Below are positions 25,045 through 38,269 of a stretch of DNA of 64,000 nt, one piece after another. Position 1 is the stretch's first letter; each line of letters begins with the position of its first letter. The stretch spans positions 37,081,465 through 37,145,464 of the forward strand of contig OX392536.1 of NCBI GenBank assembly GCA_947623455.1, in the 5' to 3' direction. The notes under the pieces were generated by a model that had not been told where the DNA came from, ran no database searches, and saw only the letters and a list, made by a program, of their open reading frames with translations. The position numbers were made by a program, and so were the translations under genes. Source of the stretch: Mimachlamys varia (taxonomy: Eukaryota; Mollusca; Bivalvia; Pectinida; Pectinidae).

Positions 25045-26310
25045 TTAATTTAATATGATTTAATATGATACATTATGGACGCAGGCTATAAGCCTATATA
25101 TCCATATCAATACATTAAAACAAAATGTACATTATAACATACTTCCTGTGTCAAATGAGCAACATTTAAACTAAAATTTAAAAGTTCTATTATCACGCTT
25201 ATAGTACTCATCTAAAGCAATTTCAAATTTAATAACATCGGTTGAATCAATTACATCCCGCGGAAGACTGTTCCATAGATCAACTACACGAAAAGTAAAG
25301 AAGTTTTACCTTATATCAAGGTGACTGTGTTTTTTAAAGAGTTTTTGTGAATGCCCTCTCGTTCTACTACTCATGTCACGCTGAAACATGCTTGTAGTTA
25401 CTCTCGGATCGTAAAAGTTTTTCATAATCTTGAACACATTTATAAGGTCTCCTCGCATGCGGCGGTGCTTTAAGGTTGGAAGGTTAAGTCTCTGAAGACG
25501 CTCTGTATACGTCATTTCTTTAAGTCCAGGTATGATCTTCGTAGCTCGCCTTTGTACGTTCTCAATCAGATCAATATCTTTGCTCATATACGGATTCCAT
25601 ACACTGGAGGCATATTCTAAGTGTGGTCTAACAAGCGACTTAAACAAAAGTTTGAACATATTTTCATCCAGATAAGTGAATGATCTTCTTATGAGACCAA
25701 CAATACTATTGGCTTTGTTAACATTTAATTGAATATGTGTTCTAAAGTCTAAATATTCATCCACCATTACACCAATGTCTTTTTCACATGCTGTGCTCTC
25801 CAACTCTATTCTCTTTCCAGGTGCCTCAAACATATAGTACTGTCTACTAGGCTTGATTTTGGATTTAATTGAAAGCACTTTGCATTTATTTGGATGCAAT
25901 TTGAGAAGCCATTTCGTAGACCAATCTTGGAGTTTGTTGAGATCTTTTTGTAGTATCTCTTTATCTTCCTTGCTCTTTATTTCTCGATATAATTTTGTGT
26001 CGTCTGCGAAAAGGAGAGATGGCGAATCTGTTATTTCCGGCAAATCATTAATGTATATAACGAATAAGATAGGTCCTAGGACGCTTCCTTGGGGTATTCC
26101 ACTGACTACCTCATATACATTCGAAGGTTCTCCATTTACTACTACTTTCTGAGTTCTATTTTTTAAGAAGTTTTCTACCCATGTTATTATTTGGTGATGT
26201 ATGCTGTATCCTTGAAGCTTCTTTATAAGTCGCCGATGTGGTACTTTGTCGAACGCTTTCATAAAATCCATGTAGATAACATCCAATTGCCCTCCTTTAT
26301 CTATTAATAA
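25045..26310 (-). mobile_element. 5'-truncated non-LTR retrotransposon (LINE, jockey/CR1-like)
   Basis: Minus-strand fragment holding the second half of a reverse-transcriptase ORF and a short 3' UTR. The UTR ends in TAATATGATTTAATATGA-like short repeats (25045-25075 on the + strand), typical of CR1/jockey-type 3' ends. Homology to the expected upstream RT sequence fades at about 26305, a typical 5' truncation. The clade is inferred from motif style only. Confidence 0.85.
25171..26301 (-). pseudogene. LINE reverse transcriptase, truncated and with one in-frame stop
   Basis: The open part (25306-26286) covers RT motifs: DFMKAFD (residues 7-13 of the frame), SGIPQGSVLGPILF (62-75) and the catalytic FADD (93-96). 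A thumb region and the conserved LVRPHLEYASSVWNP block (about residues 217-231) follow. The frame stops at TAA (25306-25308), but the same frame resumes at once with NFFTFRVVDLWNSLPRD and runs to a TAG at 25171, so a single nonsense change separates the two parts. The N-terminal RT, endonuclease and ORF1 are absent. It encoded target-primed reverse transcription and is now inactive. No unusual frame damage otherwise, so the insertion is relatively young. Confidence 0.9.
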
Positions 26311-26864
26311 TACTTAATCAGTAATTGTCTTTTCGTCTAGGGCAATGGATTGAAAAAAAAAACATATGTTGTGGATATGCCACATCAGTAGAAAGCACTG
26401 ATAACAAAATGCATGTAAATGTAGCTGAGACGCTCATAGAACCAATTTTTATTTGATTCAAGGTATTGCTCTATAACAGCTAACGGTGTACATACATGTA
26501 TATGATACATGTAATATTAATAAGATAGATTTTTGATGGAGCTAGACTTATCGATTAAATTTCAACTAAATGAAAGTTGATTGTCAACATGTTTTACCTT
26601 ATTATCCTCATTGGGATGTGTAAGAAACACCCAGGGACTGTGCGATGTCACAGTGTACAAAGCGTGATGACGTCAATTGTGCATTACATACACAAGTCCC
26701 TGCAACTCTGTTTATTACCTGAATAGGTATGAAAGATGTAAGCTTGGCTTGTGAGTTTTCTAGTAGTACGAATAGAAATTTTACAAATCTAACGGTTCAG
26801 ATCTTGTAGTACGCTCCAGAATAAAAACAATATATCACCATTTGAATAACGAAAGAACAAAAAG
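26311..26864. other. intronic sequence without recognised features
   Basis: Nothing supported; a weak inverted pair (CAGGGACTG...CAAGTCCCTG, 26633-26705) is noted. Confidence 0.35.
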
Positions 26865-27235
26865 AGAACACCAAAACGTCAACAAAACCATATCCGAACT
26901 CAAAATCGATTAAACAAGAGGCATAATAGAAACAAGGGAAATATGTACATGGAGACCCTCTTAAATATACAAGAGAATAAGACCAGGTATTCCGGAAGAG
27001 TAAGCGTCTTCTGCTTTATCGACGACTACCGATATGTAAATCTTTGTCACATCCAAGTAAACATCAATCCTCAAAATGATAACCGTGTCATCATTGTCAA
27101 TCACGCCAAGTAAACACGAATAAGCATACTAAAAAAACGTCCATCTTCATATCACACAATGATACAGAATATTTCTCGATAAAATGAAGATGGCGACCAT
27201 ACAACTTGATTATTTCTTCTTAAAATGTAGGAACA
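26865..27235 (-). mobile_element. retroelement family A, copy 7
   Basis: Antisense 3' end ACGTCAACAAAACCATATCC, through ATCGACGACTACCG to GATGGCGACCATACAACTTG. It stops just before the RT-coding block. Confidence 0.9.
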
Positions 27236-30200
27236 TTAGTGAAACGTTGACACCCGAGATGGTGACATATGATAATGACGTACTTTCAATTACAATAACA
27301 AGTGAGACAAGAAAAAACAATTTAAGTTAACAAATAACATGAAATTGTTAAAACAGACGCGAACGAAATATAAAATATTACGCTTGGCCTCTTGAATTCA
27401 TCTAGAGTTCCCCGACTGAATTACAAGATTCTGTCGATACAGTCATCGTCTGATGACTTGCTACAGGCTAATCACTTTACTCAACCCTACTGGGATATAT
27501 AGAACATGAAAACGACATTCAAATTGATGTCACATGGGAGAGGCGAAAAGTTAGCCAATTCACGATCAACATAAAACAAACGGCTAATATTTTTTTCTTT
27601 AAATACAAATGTTTTCTACATGTATAACTGATTGTGTTTTTTACACAGCAGTCCACTGGGAAATCTATCTGTCGTTTTGATCCAGGCGTATGGTACTACT
27701 GATAATAACCATATTGCGTCATTATGGAACAAACACCCTTCATTTGGTGGTGTTGATACAGACAATGTTCACATTGAGGTGGCAAACATGTTTCGATATA
27801 AAGAACACAAATGTCAAACAAATAGATCTTTATTGAACATTGGAAATAGACACACCTCTTTAATATGCCGAGGGCCTGACAATCAATGAATCATTTTTTT
27901 TTTTTGCGGAAGATTGAAAAACAATTTCAAAGAAGCGTGGGTAGATCATTGTCGAAAACATATGTTTCTTCAAATAAAGGATATGGGGAATAAGTTAACG
28001 GAGTTTCTTTAAAGGGGTGGTCTCCGCCGGTGGTAATGGAACGAGCAACATTGATTTATGTAATATAGTGAGTAGGTGTTGATTAAGATGAATTTCGCTC
28101 ATTTTCATGTCATATCGATATATATTTTTTTGCTTCCATATTACATTCTTAACTGTGCTTAAACAAATGCAATGAGTTTATAGCAAAACAATCAAGCGTA
28201 CTGAAGGCCTTGGATGGCCTTAGGTGCAACAGAGGGTGGATACATATACATATATAAGCCCACTTTTTAGACGTGCTTGATATGATGTATCAATGTATAA
28301 ATACCTGCTATGTGTTACGTTTGATTAATGAGAATAAGTTTGTTGGTAGCGTTGTTCCTGTAGGGGAACCAGGGACACATTTTGATTGGACGATATGTCC
28401 CCAATAAAATGAATGTAGGCAATATATCTTATTCATAAATAACGGCATTGGACAATACATTTTGACGTATTTGTATTATCTATTTCCTCTGTAGCGACTT
28501 TTTGCAGCAACAAACAATTGATCATAATGAAGTATTAGCGAGAATAGTTTGATTCATCACATCACGTTTGAGAAGTAAGTAATTATCTCCCAGAGCGATA
28601 TGCTAGTAACGTTACAATTGATGTTGTGGGGTTTGATCATTCATCCATTAACAGTATTTTTCTTAGACCTTTTTGAAAGTAAACAAATGTACACGGAGAA
28701 GGCTATCAAGTTGCCTCTACCTCGTTTTTAGATCATATTTATGATAGTATTTACGTCTAATGCCTTTGTTATAATAATAGAATCACGCTATTTTTTCTCT
28801 TTCTGAAGTTCATATCGTTATTATACAAAACTAGCTCAATTTAATTTATTATTGAAATTACAAATCGAAGGAGTTTTACGCACCTGACCCTTTTGCTTCT
28901 ACACTAGTTTAGAAAATTTGGACCCCCCCCCCCCCCCGTTGCATCACTGACGAGTCCCAGGAGAATGAAACAGCTGTATGATGAAGTTTAATTCATTTTT
29001 GCTGCAAACTGTATCTATTACTAAATTTAAAACGCACAGCATTTGTGTGTGTGTGTTACGCCATCTCTCTAGATGGACAAGAGCTATATACATGTATACA
29101 TGATCAATAAAGAATTAAACAACAATGTACAAACAATACAATACAGGTGATTAGGTTGTCGCGTTATTGTTGTCATTTGCTTCAGTCATTCGAGCCTCAT
29201 TAGTATTAACGTTTCCCCTGATTTCTAGATATTTTCCGAATATGGCATCATGACCTTGGAGACGAATACGCATGATAACGTCATTGTTGTTATTACACAG
29301 TCATGTGAACAATATTTTTCAATCAGACATGGCGTTGTAATGTGAGATAATGTATTGATATACATGTAATGTAGCAAAAGCAAACATATACTTTTACTTA
29401 TTTGATGATCTAGGTTCCGGACTTTCTAGTTTCATGTTGGCATGGGTTTCTGATAAGTTAACGATAATGTATTTATTATACAAAACGCTGTTTACGAACG
29501 ACTTTGGGGAAAGAAACAAGCTGTCAATGCTAGTTATCTTAATGATACGTTGGCGTTTAACTACCTAGCATCCTGACATATGTTGGTTATAATTGGAGAA
29601 CTGTTATCGCAAGGAACTATATTTAATTTCACAATTGCCATTTGAGGAAACTGGTGACTTATTTAGGTTAGCAATTCTATCCGTTTGATCGGAGGGAACT
29701 GGTGTCAAATGAGTAATAATAAAGTTAAGCGATTAACAGAAAGTATAAGAGAACCAGGGTCATATACTACTAGAGGAGTCCCTTGAAATTGCATCATATA
29801 CTATTCGCTTTATAATAAATATATCTATGCAACATTTATGTTGTGAACATAGATTCTTTTGGTCCATGATCAGTTATTTATTAGCATAAGAACAGCGCTA
29901 TATCTGGTATTATTTGGCAGGATGCCGACATGTCTCTATCCTAAAGATTTTAATAATTCCATGATAAAACCGAAAACAACATACGAAGCGGGAAATGTTT
30001 TTTACTTTTGCTACCTACATCGGTTGTGATTACTTCCGATATGCCGCGATTGCAATTATGTTTTATAACCACTACGCTATTCAAACACGCCTGTTAGTAA
30101 ACGAAATATCTCATACGCGCAATTTACTAATGTCCTTTTTCAATCAAATGTACAAACACATTAAGCATGTTCTTTGATACCGGTTTTAATAAAACCTTTT

Positions 30201-32761
30201 TTTCTGAATACACATCACGTCTGAAGAAATGCAGCGTGATAGATTGATCTTTCAGTCGCAAACGAAACAATTAAAACATCATCAACGTGCACCAAAATAT
30301 CGTATATCATCGACGGTGTCACATCCATTTAATCTCTGATTCTATTGTTTCATTTAAGAAGTTTAATTCGAGGAAACATGTCAGATCCGGAATCATTGGT
30401 CATCTGTCAGTGCCTCAATCTGATTATAGCTACGCACTAATGTCATTGAAGTAACTTCCGGTTCAGTAATTTGTGTTAGATCCTGAAGCAGACGACACAT
30501 TCATAGCCAGAAAGAATATTCGGCCACCAGTTCAAACACATTTATCTATACGTCAGCAACGAAACGTGTATCGGCTTTTGTAATAAAACGCCGAGTTACA
30601 TGTTCTTTTTCATTACTGCTTTGACATATTACCTCTCATAATTACTCACAGTTGTTCATTTGATTCCGTGACTTGACCTAGGTTTTGGCAAGATGAGAAA
30701 AGCAATGTTTCTTTCTTTGAAAGCATGGGGAAGCATTTTGAGTCAACGGCGTTACGATACATACGACACCAACTTCATCACTTGGATATCTGCGAGTCCA
30801 TTTCTCTTCTCTTCCCTTTTCTATCATGTCTCTTTATGGAACTTTATCGGTTGATGCTGAAAGCCATTTCACTCTAAACGCGCGTGGAATTTACATGATA
30901 AAATAAAATTCTTTCTTTATCATCTGAGTAATTAAATAATCTAATGTAAAATATCCATAACTACTAACTCCCATGTAAGGTAAAATGGAGTTTTGATTCG
31001 ATCATTAATACCGATTTGCATTTTCCATCTATTGCATTCACATCATTTTTCCCTTGAATGCTTTTATAATAAATGGGATTGGATGTGGACAGCGGTATAT
31101 ATACTACGATAAAGTCTAACTTTACAAATATGATGCTCTTTCGAAAAGATCAAAATTTTCGACCCAGTTAAGCATAACTGTACAATGAGATCTGACAGAC
31201 TTCCGAAATAGAAGCAATATACATTGACCATACTATGAACAGGAAGGGCCTCCTTGATTAGTGTGAACAAACCCGGTAACATGATTTGTCTTTAATTACA
31301 ACAGGGATCTTAATTATTCACAAAAACATTCATCAAACACCATACAAAGCTATATGTCGAAGACGACAGGATCTTCGACAGCGCCTGTTTCTATAGAAAC
31401 GACATATTACCGTAAAACCACCATAGCATACATAAGAAATATAAAGCTGCATGCTGTGCATTTTTAACCAATTGTTTTTATGGCATGTCAACATATTTGA
31501 AGAGAGTATACGTCTCGATTCGTCTATGCAAATGAAGAGGCTAGAAAAATCTGACCCTACTCTCTCCAGACTACTGCAAGGCCGCAATGGTAGCATTAGA
31601 GGAATCAATATAATATATACTCTAGTGTACTTGCTTTTTCTATAAATATATAGACCGACAGTGCGTGCATGTCAATACGGATTTTCTCACAAACAGTGAT
31701 GCATAAATACAGATAAAGCAACATGTCATCCGAATATTTTAGTATCTAGTACTTCGTTATATTGATAACCACAATACAATTGGTGCAGACAAAGTGGCTT
31801 CCACGGAATTACATAGAAATGAAATATGTGTACCTTATTATGGCATATGAAGTCCCATTTGCTTTTATCAAAGATATGATGTATTCGTAGAAATGATTAA
31901 ACAATTTCTATTTCCATAACAAAATCCGATTTCGAACTATTTAAGTGTATTTGCATGACGTAATTGACCTTCCTGAAAATGAAAGAAAACAAAATGCAAG
32001 ATTGCTTCAAGGATGAAATGTATAGAGTAGCATCCCCTTAGCTAGCATTGCCTGTATATTTGATAAATTATGAAACTTAACAAAGTGCATTTTGTTTCAT
32101 TTTTATCATAGATATTAATATAAAGGATATTACGTACATTTAAATTGATTACTATCCATTATGTCTGTTATCACTAAAAAGTCAATGGTCAAAGTAAGGC
32201 AATTGCTTTTAAGGATTCTAGGTCAAACAGCTGCCTAAATGTTTTCACTCGATCTTTCTGAAATGAAGTAGAACATTCATTTTTATAAATATACAAAACT
32301 GCCTCGTGACAGTATACTTACAAACCTTCATTACATGATGACAAGTTTTAATGCTATTAAAATGTCCCGATGGCATGCCCAGTGCTCATTTCGTGGTTGC
32401 TATGATAACCAGAACATATAGCTCCCCGAGGTCAATTTGTTTACGAGGAATTCGCCCAAAATAGAGAAAAAAACTGATGTGGAAACGAGATAATATAAAG
32501 CGGACAAAGACTTTCAAATTCATCAGGGGATTTTGAAATAAAAATTTACGGTTAGAATTAATTACATTTTAGTTGCAGGAAAAACAAGCACTACTTTGAA
32601 ATGTGTCAGCGTCTCACGAGAATGACCAGTATGTTCGATGAAATCTCACGCTTAACGTAGTTGTGAAATCTAAGTCATTAAAGGTATTGATGACGCTAAA
32701 GTGTTCATATTAAGGTAATCTTGAATTCAGGTTCAGTAGGTCTGTTTGACATGATTGCCAA
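27236..32761. other. long AT-rich intronic stretch
   Basis: About 5.5 kb with no gene recognised on either strand. It contains a C-run at about 28922-28937, a short (GT)n at 29043, and 28850-28920, which is a copy of the short repeat listed at 58476. The 27632-27889 frame follows a TTTTTTACACAG acceptor-like string but resembles no protein that I recognise. Confidence 0.45.
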
Positions 32762-32935
32762 TATGATGCCTCAGTTCTCACTATAAGGATTGGATATTTA
32801 CTTCGATATGACCTGGATTTGCATGGTTTTGTTCTCTGTTTGCTATGGTCTGCGTGTACAGAATTTCTTTATTTCATTTTTAAGTTCTGATTATGCTTTT
32901 GTTGGCGCTTCAGTATTCTCTGATGCTTCGACAAA
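32762..32935 (+). mobile_element. retroelement family A, copy 8 (fragment)
   Basis: Sense fragment: GATGCCTCAGTTCTCACTAT, TATGACCTGGATTTGCATGG, then AAGTTCTGATTATGCTTTTG and TTGGCGCTTCAGTATTCTCT. It has an internal deletion. Confidence 0.75.
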
Positions 32936-33644
32936 TGCCATCTTTTACGGTATTCTCTTTTGTCTTCTGATGTTTTCTCTGTCAATTTGAATAAATTATT
33001 GCCTGTGAGTGCATTTACTTTTTCGTTTCCTTTTGTACAATTTGTTCTTGATAATGACAGCTCATCCGACCATTCAGTACGTATCCATGCTATAGTGGAT
33101 GGTATGCCTATACGGTATCGATTTTGTTATTATCACCTTCACTGGACGCACGTTAAATTAATACTGTTCACTCATTATTTCTTCACACTGCCTGCATGAC
33201 AATCAAAGTGTCTGTCTTTCTTGCGTATACGACCTGCATATATATCATTAATGTGCTTGTAAATGATCAAACATAATAATTAAGTGTCGCTCAGCTGCCA
33301 TAGTGTCTGAGAGTGTGATTATTGCAGCTTTCATGTGCCCAGTCCCCGAAAGTCAATCAGATTAAGTTACATGTAGAGTAAAAATATGTTAGTATAGCGG
33401 CTAGTGCGTTTATGTTCTGGTGATAACCTATTTTAGCTATAATATGGACATTTTATTCTGTTAAGTCCAAGTTTTAGAAGATATATCGATAACTTATATG
33501 CAATTGATATCCAATCTTTAAAACGTAGTTGTTTGGATTATTGTTTGCTTCAAATAAATTAAAATAATGAATTCGGCTGCTGCTCGTCAATAATCTTCAC
33601 AGGGCATGTATCATTTTTTAGAATGCTAATTAATGCGCGTACTT

Positions 33645-33900
33645 GTGATTGAAGATGATGACTTGGTCTCACCTTGAGGACTTGATGTTAACTTTGAATG
33701 TAACAAAAAATTATATTGCGGGCGTCGTCAATTCGTCTATGAAGCAGACGAAGCTTAGTCTTCCAGAACACCTGGTCTTATTTTCTTGTACTTTTAAAAA
33801 GGTCTCCATGTTAATCTGTCCTTTTTTATATGTTGCCCTAGTTTAATCAATTTTTAGTTCGGATTATAGTTTTGTTGACGTTTATGTATTCTTTACATTT
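33645..33900 (+). mobile_element. retroelement family A, copy 9 (3' part)
   Basis: Sense fragment from GAAGATGATGACTTGGTCTC to TTCGGATTATAGTTTTGTTG, including TCTTCCAGAACACCTGGTCT. Confidence 0.85.
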
Positions 33901-34734
33901 TTATGTTACATTTATATAGTATTTTTTTTTACCAAAAACAATTTGTATGGGCAACTTACTTGCCTTAGATTTTACTAATAGATTCCCACGGAGGAAAGGG
34001 ACACCAATAGCATTTCGAAGATCACTATGACATCCGTGCAACTGACTTGATAACCTGTTTATCAGGCCTGCATGAGCAAATGAAAAGACATCGGTGTTTG
34101 TCTATCATTATATTTTTTTCTTACACATTGTCATCAAAATAATTGTTAAGTCCCATTTACCTCGGCAATGTGTACGGTGCCAGTACAATAAGCTCACAAA
34201 TCCACGGTACTGTTACATGGTTTAAAACGTGTGAACCTTAACATATTTGCAATGTACGGTTTCACTTCATGACATAGTATGGCGTTATGCCATAATTACA
34301 TTTAGTTATTTATGAATACCTTGTTACTTAAACCATGCTTCAGGAAACGACAGCTTGTGTTAAACAAAGGATACAATTGCACACTTTTGATATAAAGTAT
34401 CTTAGGGACAGGTTCGTTACTTCTAAATACATGAATTCGACAATATGCTCGATGCTTTTGTTTACCAGATGCGCATATGACGTTAACGAAGATTACGTGC
34501 TCGATACAAATATACTTAATATAACATGACCAAGTATTTACATCTAAGCAAGCCAGTCACTTATATTCCCCAACACCGAGGGTCAGCAAACATACATCCA
34601 AACAAGTGTGCAATCGTCAGATACAGGGTGTTCGAACATTTCAGCATATAAAGAATAGGATCATATTAATGATAATGGTTCTTGGTCTTATATACGGTTT
34701 ATCATAACGTTTCACAAACTACAGCTGGCATTCT

Positions 34735-34890
34735 ACAATTTCTAGTTCTGCCCAAACCCGGTCTCCCCCCCCCCCCCCCCCCCAAACTCATACAGCATAG
34801 TGCCGTGCCGTGACTCGAACCCACAACTATTCGGTCACGAGCCCGGTGTCATACATTTTGCCATCAGACTGTTGTGCCTCCAAAATATAT
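34735..34890 (-). mobile_element. tRNA-derived SINE head fragment with poly-C
   Basis: On the minus strand the head has GTTCGAGTCACGG (B box) and GGGCTCGTGACCG within about 85 bp, followed by a run of about 18 G (C on the + strand, 34766-34784). No complete tRNA fold is present. Confidence 0.5.
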
Positions 34891-35244
34891 ATTAAGAGTA
34901 TGATAATGAAATTTGTAAAGAGCGTGATAATGAATCTGTCTACCATGAATATCTAGGACAGTCAATGGACCTAAAATTGCGAGTACACCCCTATATCATT
35001 GACCATAACCATGACCCTGGTGTTATCATAGCTGGAATAATCGTGTTGTCTTTAAGCCTAAACCTACTGACAGCAAGAATTTCTGGTATATTACTGTTTA
35101 TGGCAGGATAATCGTTTATGTTTTACTTAATACCATAGCAAGTGTATCAATGATTTAACTGTCTCAAACCTTCAGTGTCTATGGCCTTACATTTCAACGC
35201 ATCTCACCATTGTTCCCATGTCATGATTTAAGCATTGCAATAAA

Positions 35245-35625
35245 AATCAGAGGGTCACCAAACCATAGTCCGAGCTCAAAATCAATTAAACTACAGGCAT
35301 GATAGTAACAAAATAAAATTACACGGAGGCCGTCGTACAAGCACAAGTAAACACACTTAAAGATACAGAATATTTCTCAATGAGACAATGATGGCGACCA
35401 TAAAAGTTGCCAATAGTTATGATCAACCTGTATCTCTCGAATCCTTGTGTTGTTTGTCAGCAGTCGACATCGATCACGAAAATCACTTGACCTGGAGCAA
35501 GCTCTAGAATATCGAATCAACTGCGACATGTAAACACCATAGGTTGGAGAAGCAGGGATGTTACTATGTTACTATCAAGAAATGGAAAGTTTACGATCGG
35601 TAAATCATCACGTTTATCGTATAGC
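35245..35625 (-). mobile_element. retroelement family A, copy 10
   Basis: Antisense 3' block CCGAGCTCAAAATCAATTAA, internal deletion of the middle, then ATGGCGACCATAAAAGTTGC, CTCGAATCCTTGTGTTGTTT, GACATGTAAACACCATAGGT and ATCAAGAAATGGAAAGTTTA. Confidence 0.85.
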
Positions 35626-35964
35626 TTAGTAGTAAGTTGTCCGTGTTGGTCGTATCCTGAATTGGTGCTACATGTGGATTAAGCATTTACCTTTTAAAAG
35701 TACAAGTATGACTTGATATGATAAATGTGTTGAAAGACTGAAATACGTGGAGACGTGTTCAATACTTTCGCATTTTGCTTCGATTTTGGGATAATTTCAA
35801 CATTCTTAATAGCTCATAAATATATAGTTATGAATATTTATCACTTGTTAAAGCACCTTGTCTAGCTTCCTTAAGTTACATCAAAGCATTTAAAAGTGCA
35901 CGTACATGCAAACTTATACAACCAATACAAGAAACATTTGCACTTTTGATGAGTTTGCAAAAAA

Positions 35965-36105
35965 TTGTCATATGCCACCTGGCTAGTACCCCCCTTTGTG
36001 TGTATATTGGTAGTGTTGAAAGTGGGACGGTGTTTGCAACGGCATCTTTAATAGTGCCACCATACTTTAATGCTAATGTAAAGAATACCGCAACCAATCT
36101 AGACA
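35965..36105 (-). repeat. fragment of the 16335 SINE body
   Basis: ATGCCACCTGGCTAGTACC, GTGGGACGGTGTTTGCAACG and GCATCTTTAATAGTGCCACC match 16530-16680 in the same order and orientation. Open frames on both strands here are repeat shadows. Confidence 0.75.
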
Positions 36106-36669
36106 TTTATTTTTATTCTCCCAGCGTGTAAATAGTAAAATGATTGCATTATCCTTTGATGACCATCGGGTTTTCTCTTCACATAAATTTTGTTTTTCCC
36201 AGTGTTAAAAAATGAAAATATTTTGATAGTGTATGTAAAGAGAAATCGAATGACCTCAAAACTTTTATTAATATCACATCGTTTGCAAAGAGCACCAACA
36301 ATTCGATTGTATTTGTTCTCAGAAAAAATAACATTTTCGTGTTACAAATCAGACGTCCCCACGATTAGGACTACGTGGGCTTAACACACAAGGGTAATTA
36401 AATGTTGCCTTGCTTGTACTGGCACAAGGTGTCTCCTTAGCACATTTTACTGTTTGTAATTAACAATATGACTCCTGTTTCCTGTACAATCAATATATCA
36501 TAATCGTAATTAGCTGCTCTGCGCAGCCGGTTGTACCCTCAAACCCCATTCGTCTCCTCACAATAGGGGGTGTGGGCAAAGCAGCAACATAATTTTAAGT
36601 TTTCAGGATATGATTAATTTTCTCAAACCGGAAAACCCTTTTTGATATGCATTTTACAGATAAAGCGTA

Positions 36670-36835
36670 GTGCAATAAAACTCAAGAGAAATACTGAAGC
36701 GTCAACAAAACCATAACCGAACTAAATGTCGATTTCATTAGGGACAAATTATGAACAAGGGAATGATTTGCACGGATACTCTAGAAAACGTGCAAGAGAA
36801 GAAGACCAGTTGTTCCGGTTAAAGAAGCGTAGACC
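36670..36835 (-). mobile_element. retroelement family A, copy 11 (3' end)
   Basis: Antisense GAGAAATACTGAAGCGTCAA, CAAAACCATAACCGAACT, and AGAAGACCAGTTGTTCCGG. Truncated after about 165 bp. Confidence 0.8.
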
Positions 36836-37059
36836 TGTTGTTTAATGACACAAATAAAAATTACCTTTTTAGGAATAATAAGAAAGACATGCTTTATTAT
36901 AATTTATTTTCTATTTAAAATTATTCCATATATTTACCATGCATCTTTTATTCTGTTAGAATACCTGTTTGTTGTTATTGCTTTCAATAAGAAAAGTTGA
37001 ACAAAAAAGAAACCAACAGAGAAGAATTAGGAGACATCAATAAGACAAAATAACAATTA

Positions 37060-37420
37060 GGGGAGTTGATAAATAGAGGATCTTACACGAGTGTTGATGT
37101 TCAATAGACATGTTCAATAATTGAATATGTCACGAGCCTTTAGGCGGGTGAAATATTGAATTTTTTTACGAGTTTAATAAATTCCATATTAAATTGACAC
37201 GAGTGTAAGATTCTGTTTATCACATAACTTATATTTATGAGAAATTATACCAAAACTCTAAAATTCATTTTCTATAAGAAAAGCAAACTTTCACTACCGA
37301 GACAATAATATGACGTCATAAAAAACGTGATTTGTTTATGACGTCCCAAAAGTGTTATTACACGTGTGTAATTCCATATTTGTGACATTGCTGAACGGGT
37401 CAGTTATGTGATAAACAATA
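37060..37420. mobile_element. probable nested inverted-repeat element
   Basis: TTGATAAATAGAGGATCTTACAC (37066) is inverted at ACGAGTGTAAGATTCTGTTT (37199), and TTTATCACATAAC (37216) is inverted at GTTATGTGATAAA (about 37403). This suggests a foldback MITE or two nested ones. Two ATGACGTCAT-like sites lie inside. Confidence 0.45.
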
Positions 37421-37914
37421 GTTAGTTAAACTGTACACGTTCTGCTGTAACACAAATTGATATTGTTGCAAACACTTGTTTTATTTGTATTCATGAACTG
37501 AAAAAGTTCTTACTTCGAACATTTAAATTGGCTTTTTATTGAAAAGCGGTAAAAATCTTCAAATGCATTAAGTTAGCTGCAGTATATAGATATATGACTT
37601 CTTAGGCGCCATTTGGAGACGTGTTAAGTATTTTCGAGACGCTCTTCTGGTACCGCGAGGATGTATATTGTCAACGAACGCAGCCGACGACCACGCAGTT
37701 TATGATAATAGCAATGAATGGCCCATATGGGACGTTTGGACTATTCAAGCATTAGCATCATTGCAATCTACAGGGAGTTGGTTGTGGTGTTGTATTACAC
37801 ATTATAAGTGTACGGATTACATGTGTCTTGGTGGGAAGGTTTGGTCGGCCAGAATTTCGACACCTGTATATTTCATGAATGTACATTTCATGCTGGTATC
37901 TCATGCAAGCAGAC

Positions 37915-37947
37915 CACAAAAAAAAAAAAACAAAAAAAAAAAAAAAT
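37915..37947. repeat. A-rich homopolymer runs
   Basis: Two runs of ten or more A separated by C. This could be an old retroposon tail; no source is recognised. Confidence 0.5.
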
Positions 37948-38269
37948 CCAGAAAAATTAAAATCAGACTTAGAATTACTAGATTACGCTGTTATTCATGT
38001 TGCAGGAATACTTCACTATGACTTGGTCAAAAACTGTTGCATACGCATTTAGATCTGTTTTACGGCATGAGTTTGGCGAATCGATTTGTTTTGCAAAATA
38101 TTGTAAATATTGTATATCATAGACGAAATATGTGAAATTATCAAATATTTCCCCTTACAGTTTGACTGAAGTCTTTAAAATCAGTGTACATTCATGAATG
38201 ATTAACCAAACGTAACAAAACCTACAATCAATAATTCGGTCGATACATGATTTTATAGATCTCATCAAC

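Noticed and set aside
27632..27889. Possible exon after TTTTTTACACAG
   Set aside because: No protein recognised and no matching donor; left as unexplained intron sequence.
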